Source: Thermoplasmata archaeon (GTDB lineage Archaea; Thermoplasmatota; Thermoplasmata; Lutacidiplasmatales; UBA184). Taken from it: a stretch of DNA of 9,850 nt. The notes beneath the pieces are model-generated. The model searched no databases. It was not told the origin of the DNA and was given only the letters and a program-made list of their open reading frames with translations. Position numbers and translations under genes: made by a program. Location: NCBI GenBank assembly GCA_030039825.1, contig JASHUV010000041.1:1-9850 (forward strand), given 5' to 3'. This document shows positions 6,669 to 9,850 of the stretch, piece after piece (the first letter of the stretch is position 1; every line of letters starts with the position of its first letter).

Positions 6669-8192
6669 ATGGCGAGCTCACGGACCTCGGTCCCCCCCGC
6701 CCCGGGCGGTGCGCCCCGCGGAGGGGCGCGCGGCTTCTTCCGGACCGCTCCGGCCCGGACCGTCCTCGTCGGGGCCGTCGTGATCGCCGTCCTCCTCGGA
6801 GCGGCGTACGCCGGCATGATGATGCCCGCGGGCCACGACGTTTCCCCCTCGATCCCGGCCCAGAACGCTCCGACCTCCTCGGCGGTCAATTTCACGACGG
6901 CCCGGGCGGACGCCGCCTCGGCGGCGTCGAACTACGGCGGCGGGAACTGGACGCCGGTCGAAGCGATCGCCATCAACTCCCCGACGAACACGACCCTCCC
7001 CGGGCCCGACTACGACGCCGAGGAGGTCGGGACCCCCCTCCCGCCGTCGGTCCCGGCGGAACCGGCGACCGCGAGCGTCCCGCCGAACGCGACCGGCTGC
7101 GGCTGGGCCCCGATCGGCGGGAGCGACCTCGACGAGATCCTGGTCCCGGCGATCTCCGGGAGCGTCGGCCAGGGGACCTCCCCGGCCTGGCTCTTCCTCT
7201 CCGCGGATCCGGCCGGAAGCCTCCTCGTCGTGACGGTGCTCGACGGCCAGGCGTCCCTCTATACCGTCCTCCCCGGAACGGCCTGCGGATCGAACGGGTT
7301 CGAGGGCCCCGAGAGCCTGCCGGGCAGCATCGCCTCCGGCGTGATCGATTCGACGACGGCCGTCGCCGACGCGAACGCGTGGGGGGGACGGGCGTTCCTC
7401 GACAACACGACGAACGATGTCGCCACGTTCACGCTGACCGGGGCGTACTCGGACGGATCGGGGTACGGGTCCGACGGTCTCGATGGCGCTGCGTTCGTCA
7501 CCGCGGCGACGTGGACCGTCTCCTACACGAACTGCTGGGCGACGGCGATCGACGACGCCGCGCCGCTCGCGTGCGAGGTCGCGCCGGCGACGTTCTCCGC
7601 GACGATCGACGCCGCGAACGGCAGCGTCCTGAGCGCGAGCGCGTCGGTCGGCGGCACGGGCGTCTCCCCCTGCTGCGTCTACGGCCCGCCTCCCCCCTCC
7701 GGAGGCGGCGGCGGCTCCGGCGCGAACAGCACCCCCCTCGGGGCCGTCCTGGGGCTCGGGGCGGGGAACGCGACGAACTGCACCGGACCGGCGGGCTCCG
7801 CCGTCTGCACGTATGCGATCCCCATCGAGTCGGCGACGGACGGCGTCCCGGTGGAGAGCCTCGCGGTCGTGGTCGAGAACGCCACGGGGAGCGCGGACAT
7901 GCCCTCCCTCGTCGAGAACATCACCTACGTCGGCCCCTCGGGGTGCACCCTCGCCGTCGACGACTTCGCGAACGAGAGCGGCACGGTGAACGGCTCCTTC
8001 AATCTGGGCGGGGAGTACTGGGAAGGGGCCACCGGGGCCGGCGCCTGCGCGAACGCCTCGGCCTCCGCCCCCCTCGTGGCGGGGGGAGCGTTCGTCATCG
8101 AAGGGGCGCCGGGGGTCGATCTCGCCGGGGGGTCGTTCCTCCTCATCGGGCTCGGGGAGTACGCGGGCCTGCTCACCTCCTCCATCGGCTGA
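6669..8192 (+). CDS. Putative membrane-anchored, N-glycosylated surface protein (unrecognised family)
   Basis: I do not recognise a family in this 507-residue protein. A basic Pro/Gly-rich N-terminus (1-30) precedes one hydrophobic segment at about 31-52 (TVLVGAVVIAVLLGAAYAG), which could be a signal anchor or a cleaved signal. The rest is acidic and rich in Ala, Gly, Ser, Thr and Asn, as in archaeal extracellular proteins. I count 14 N-x-S/T sequons (N74, 93, 107, 140, 246, 317, 353, 367, 370, 404, 417, 435, 441, 462) and ten cysteines (144, 206, 289, 302, 335, 336, 371, 380, 426, 460), suggesting glycosylation and disulfides outside the cell. A PPPPSGGGGGSG linker (about 340-351) separates two presumed domains. 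No second membrane helix is clear, though residues 466-507 are fairly hydrophobic. The ATG at 6669 follows the TATA box closely; an ATG at 6650 is in another frame. It appears monocistronic. Confidence 0.85.
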   Translation: MASSRTSVPPAPGGAPRGGARGFFRTAPARTVLVGAVVIAVLLGAAYAGMMMPAGHDVSPSIPAQNAPTSSAVNFTTARADAASAASNYGGGNWTPVEAIAINSPTNTTLPGPDYDAEEVGTPLPPSVPAEPATASVPPNATGCGWAPIGGSDLDEILVPAISGSVGQGTSPAWLFLSADPAGSLLVVTVLDGQASLYTVLPGTACGSNGFEGPESLPGSIASGVIDSTTAVADANAWGGRAFLDNTTNDVATFTLTGAYSDGSGYGSDGLDGAAFVTAATWTVSYTNCWATAIDDAAPLACEVAPATFSATIDAANGSVLSASASVGGTGVSPCCVYGPPPPSGGGGGSGANSTPLGAVLGLGAGNATNCTGPAGSAVCTYAIPIESATDGVPVESLAVVVENATGSADMPSLVENITYVGPSGCTLAVDDFANESGTVNGSFNLGGEYWEGATGAGACANASASAPLVAGGAFVIEGAPGVDLAGGSFLLIGLGEYAGLLTSSIG

Positions 8193-8232
8193 CCGCGGCC
8201 GGGCCCCTCGCCGCCGGCGCCGGGCGCCCCCC

Positions 8233-8240
8233 TTTATATC
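8233..8240 (+). promoter_or_regulatory. TATA box for the HTH regulator gene
   Basis: TTTATATC is the best TATA box in the window, following a C-rich run and centred about 28 bases before the ATG at 8264. Transcription should therefore begin at or within a few bases of the ATG, giving a leaderless mRNA. It lies in the 71-bp gap after the surface-protein gene, showing that the regulator and its downstream partner form a separate transcription unit. Confidence 0.75.
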
Positions 8241-8263
8241 CCGGTCCCCATCGAATCCGACGG

Positions 8264-9292
8264 ATGCCGAGGGAGCGCGGACGCGAGCGCGTCATCGCCC
8301 GGATCCGGTCGGTCCTCGAGCGGGCGGGCTTCTACGTCTCCGACGCCCACCACGTCCGGCCGACCGCCTTCGACCTCATCGCTCGGCGCGATTCGCTCCT
8401 CCTCATCCTGAAGGTCCTGAAGAACGTCGATGCCCTCGACGGCTCGGAGGCGAAGCGCCTCCACGACCTCTCGCGCCTGTTCGGCGCCCAGGTCCTGCTC
8501 GTCGGCCAGAGCTCCGGGACGACGCCGCTCGAACCCGGGGTCGTGTACGGACGGTACGGCATCCCCATCCTCGTGGAGGAGAGCCTCGAGGAGTACCTCG
8601 TTAAGGGCGTCCCGCCGTTCCTCGTCTCGAGCCCCGGCGGGATCTTCGCCCGGATCGACGGCGCGCGCCTGAGGGCCCTCCGGGAGGCCGGGGGTCTCTC
8701 CCTCGGCGCGCTCGCCGGCGTCGCGGGCGTCAGCCGGCGGACCATCCAGCTCTACGAGGAGGACGGCGGCGCGGAGGTGACCGTGGTCGAGCGGCTCGAG
8801 CGCTACCTCGGCGAGACGATCGCCCGCCCGATCGACCCGTTCGAGGGGACCGGGTTCGGCCGTCGCCCGGAGGCGGCCCGGAGCGCGAACGCCGAGGAGG
8901 AGACGGAGGAGGACGCCGCCCCCCGGAGGGCGCGCACGCTGCGGGCCACCGGGGACGAGCTCCGGGACAGCGCGCTCGCCCAGCTCGGCGGCATGGGCTG
9001 GGAGGTCTTCGTGACCGTCCGCTGCCCGTTCGACGCCTTCTCGACCGGCGACCTCCGCGGCGGCCGCGAGGTCCTGATCACCACGGTCGGCTCGCTGAGG
9101 AGCGCGAGACACCGCGCCGATCTCCTCCAGCAGATCGCCCACGTCGCGGAGGGCCATGCGCTCTTCATCGTCCGCGAGGCGTCCGGCCGTCGGTCGATCG
9201 AGGGCCTGCCGCTCTTCACCGTCCCCGAGCTGCGCCGACACCGCGACCCGGCCGAGCTCATCGACGAGATCGCCGAGCGAGAGAGCGCGTGA
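8264..9292 (+). CDS. Archaeal XRE-family HTH transcriptional regulator (COG1395-like)
   Basis: This 342-residue protein matches the layout of a widespread archaeal family annotated as putative HTH-type transcriptional regulators. An N-terminal alpha/beta domain (about 5-125) contains FDLIARRDSLLLILKVLKNVDAL (36-58), a stretch conserved in the family. A lambda-repressor-type HTH follows (about 134-185): LRALREAGGLSLGALAGVAG, then VSRRTIQLYEEDG. A charged linker (about 200-230) leads to a second alpha/beta domain (about 232-325) that resembles the first. Target genes are unknown. The ATG at 8264 fits the TATA box as a leaderless start; the frame is open much further upstream, but there it lies over the surface-protein gene in another frame. 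The stop TGA overlaps the next gene's GTG, so the two are probably cotranslated. The family assignment is firm, the regulatory role is inferred. Confidence 0.88.
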   Translation: MPRERGRERVIARIRSVLERAGFYVSDAHHVRPTAFDLIARRDSLLLILKVLKNVDALDGSEAKRLHDLSRLFGAQVLLVGQSSGTTPLEPGVVYGRYGIPILVEESLEEYLVKGVPPFLVSSPGGIFARIDGARLRALREAGGLSLGALAGVAGVSRRTIQLYEEDGGAEVTVVERLERYLGETIARPIDPFEGTGFGRRPEAARSANAEEETEEDAAPRRARTLRATGDELRDSALAQLGGMGWEVFVTVRCPFDAFSTGDLRGGREVLITTVGSLRSARHRADLLQQIAHVAEGHALFIVREASGRRSIEGLPLFTVPELRRHRDPAELIDEIAERESA

Positions 9293-9850
9293 TCGACGCG
9301 CGGCTCCCGGACTTCGGGGGGACGCTCCTCCTCGCGCCGGTGCGGGGCCTTCTCGCCGACGCGGCGCGTCTCGGCCCCGCGCTCGACGCCTTCGGCCCGA
9401 GGGCCGTCGGCCTCGCCGTCGCGCCGGACGAGCTCACCGGGCTCGCCGACCACTTCGGGGCCGTCGGGGCCGAGCCGCTCGTCCCGCTCTCCCCCGGGGA
9501 GACGGCCGAGCTCAAGGCGCTCGTCCGGTACGGCGACGCCGCCGTCCCGAACCCGGCGTTCACCGCGACGCTCGCCTGGGGCCGGGCCCGGGGGGTCGCC
9601 GTCGAGGCGATCGACCCGGCCGACGAGGAGTTCGCCACGATGTTCACCGACCACATCGGCTACACCGAGCTCCTTCGGCGGACGCTCAAGGAGCGACGGC
9701 TCGTGCGCCATCCCCCGGCGCCGGCGACCGCCGACGACTTCGCGCTCGCCTGGGGGGGCGCGATGGCGGACGGTCGCGGCTCGGAGGCGCTCGCGAAGGC
9801 GCGGGACGCCTCCGCGGCCGCCGCGCTGCGGCTCCTCGCGGCCCGGTCCG
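9289..9850 (+). CDS. Unrecognised conserved-looking protein, translationally coupled to the HTH regulator (3' truncated)
   Basis: A GTG at 9289 overlaps the regulator's TGA (GTGA) and opens a frame that stays open for 187 codons to the window edge, with third positions almost all G or C, as in the neighbouring genes. I do not recognise the protein. It begins MIDARLPDFGGTLLLAPVRG, then a segment shaped like a Rossmann-type repeat (FGPRAVGLAVAPDELTGLADHF, about 36-57). Next come an extended VPNPAFTATLAWGRARGVAVEAID region (about 88-111) and TDHIGYTELLRRTLKERRLVRHP (about 120-142). The order strand, helix, 'P-x-A-V-x-L-A-V', helix loosely recalls TraB/ChaN-type proteins, but the diagnostic histidine motifs are absent, so I do not assign it. 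No signal peptide or membrane helix is visible. Coupling implies a job linked to the regulator. Confidence 0.75.
   Translation, partial: MIDARLPDFGGTLLLAPVRGLLADAARLGPALDAFGPRAVGLAVAPDELTGLADHFGAVGAEPLVPLSPGETAELKALVRYGDAAVPNPAFTATLAWGRARGVAVEAIDPADEEFATMFTDHIGYTELLRRTLKERRLVRHPPAPATADDFALAWGGAMADGRGSEALAKARDASAAAALRLLAARS

Noticed and set aside
8193..8232. GC-rich inverted-repeat-like sequence after the surface-protein gene, as a terminator
   Set aside because: GGCGCCGG-type self-complementarity is expected by chance in such GC-rich DNA, and no T-rich tract, which archaeal termination normally needs, follows except the TATA box itself.
6620..8263. Long open frame running from 6620 in frame into the HTH regulator, which would make an 890-residue protein
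   Set aside because: The upstream part overlaps the surface-protein gene in another frame and is Arg-rich low-complexity sequence. A TATA box at 8233-8240 and an ATG at 8264 define the real start.
9289..9850. TraB/ChaN-family assignment for the last gene
   Set aside because: The fold outline is vaguely similar, but the conserved histidine and glutamate motifs of those families are not visible, and the C-terminus is missing.

Overview
This is a gene-dense, very GC-rich archaeal chromosome segment. The archaeal assignment rests on an exosome gene set (Rrp4, Rrp41, Rrp42), an SBDS/Sdo1-type ribosome maturation factor, a 20S proteasome alpha subunit, an archaeal-type HTH regulator and TATA-box promoters. 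The proteasome alpha N-terminus is nearly the same as the one I recall from Thermoplasma acidophilum (MQxGQMAYDRAITVFSPDGR). This suggests a high-GC member of the Thermoplasmata/Thermoplasmatota, but that placement is inference from one protein.

Left part (1-3509, minus strand): a five-gene cluster in the order psmA, SBDS, rrp4, rrp41, rrp42. Gaps are 33, 35 and 37 bp, then an ATGA stop/start overlap; rrp42 runs off the left edge. This is the known archaeal proteasome/exosome superoperon, linking protein degradation, 60S-type ribosome maturation and RNA 3'-end degradation. One TATA box upstream of psmA is the only promoter I can see for the whole run.

Middle (3510-6544): a 133-bp divergent promoter region separates psmA from a long plus-strand gene for a YyaL/SPATA20-type thioredoxin-domain (DUF255) protein. 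Its 3' end overlaps, tail to tail by 59 bp, a minus-strand gene for an archaeal SbcD/Mre11-related metallophosphoesterase.

Right part (6545-9850, plus strand): a divergent promoter region, then a membrane-anchored, sequon- and cysteine-bearing surface protein with no recognised family. A clear TATA box follows, placed for a leaderless transcript, and then an archaeal XRE-type regulator (COG1395-like) whose HTH is flanked by two similar alpha/beta domains. A GTGA overlap couples the regulator to an unrecognised gene that is cut by the right edge.

I see no RNA genes, CRISPR arrays, mobile elements or long repeats. No stretch over 300 bp lacks a gene. Most of the window is ordinary archaeal housekeeping; the less explained parts are the surface protein and the regulator/unknown-gene pair.
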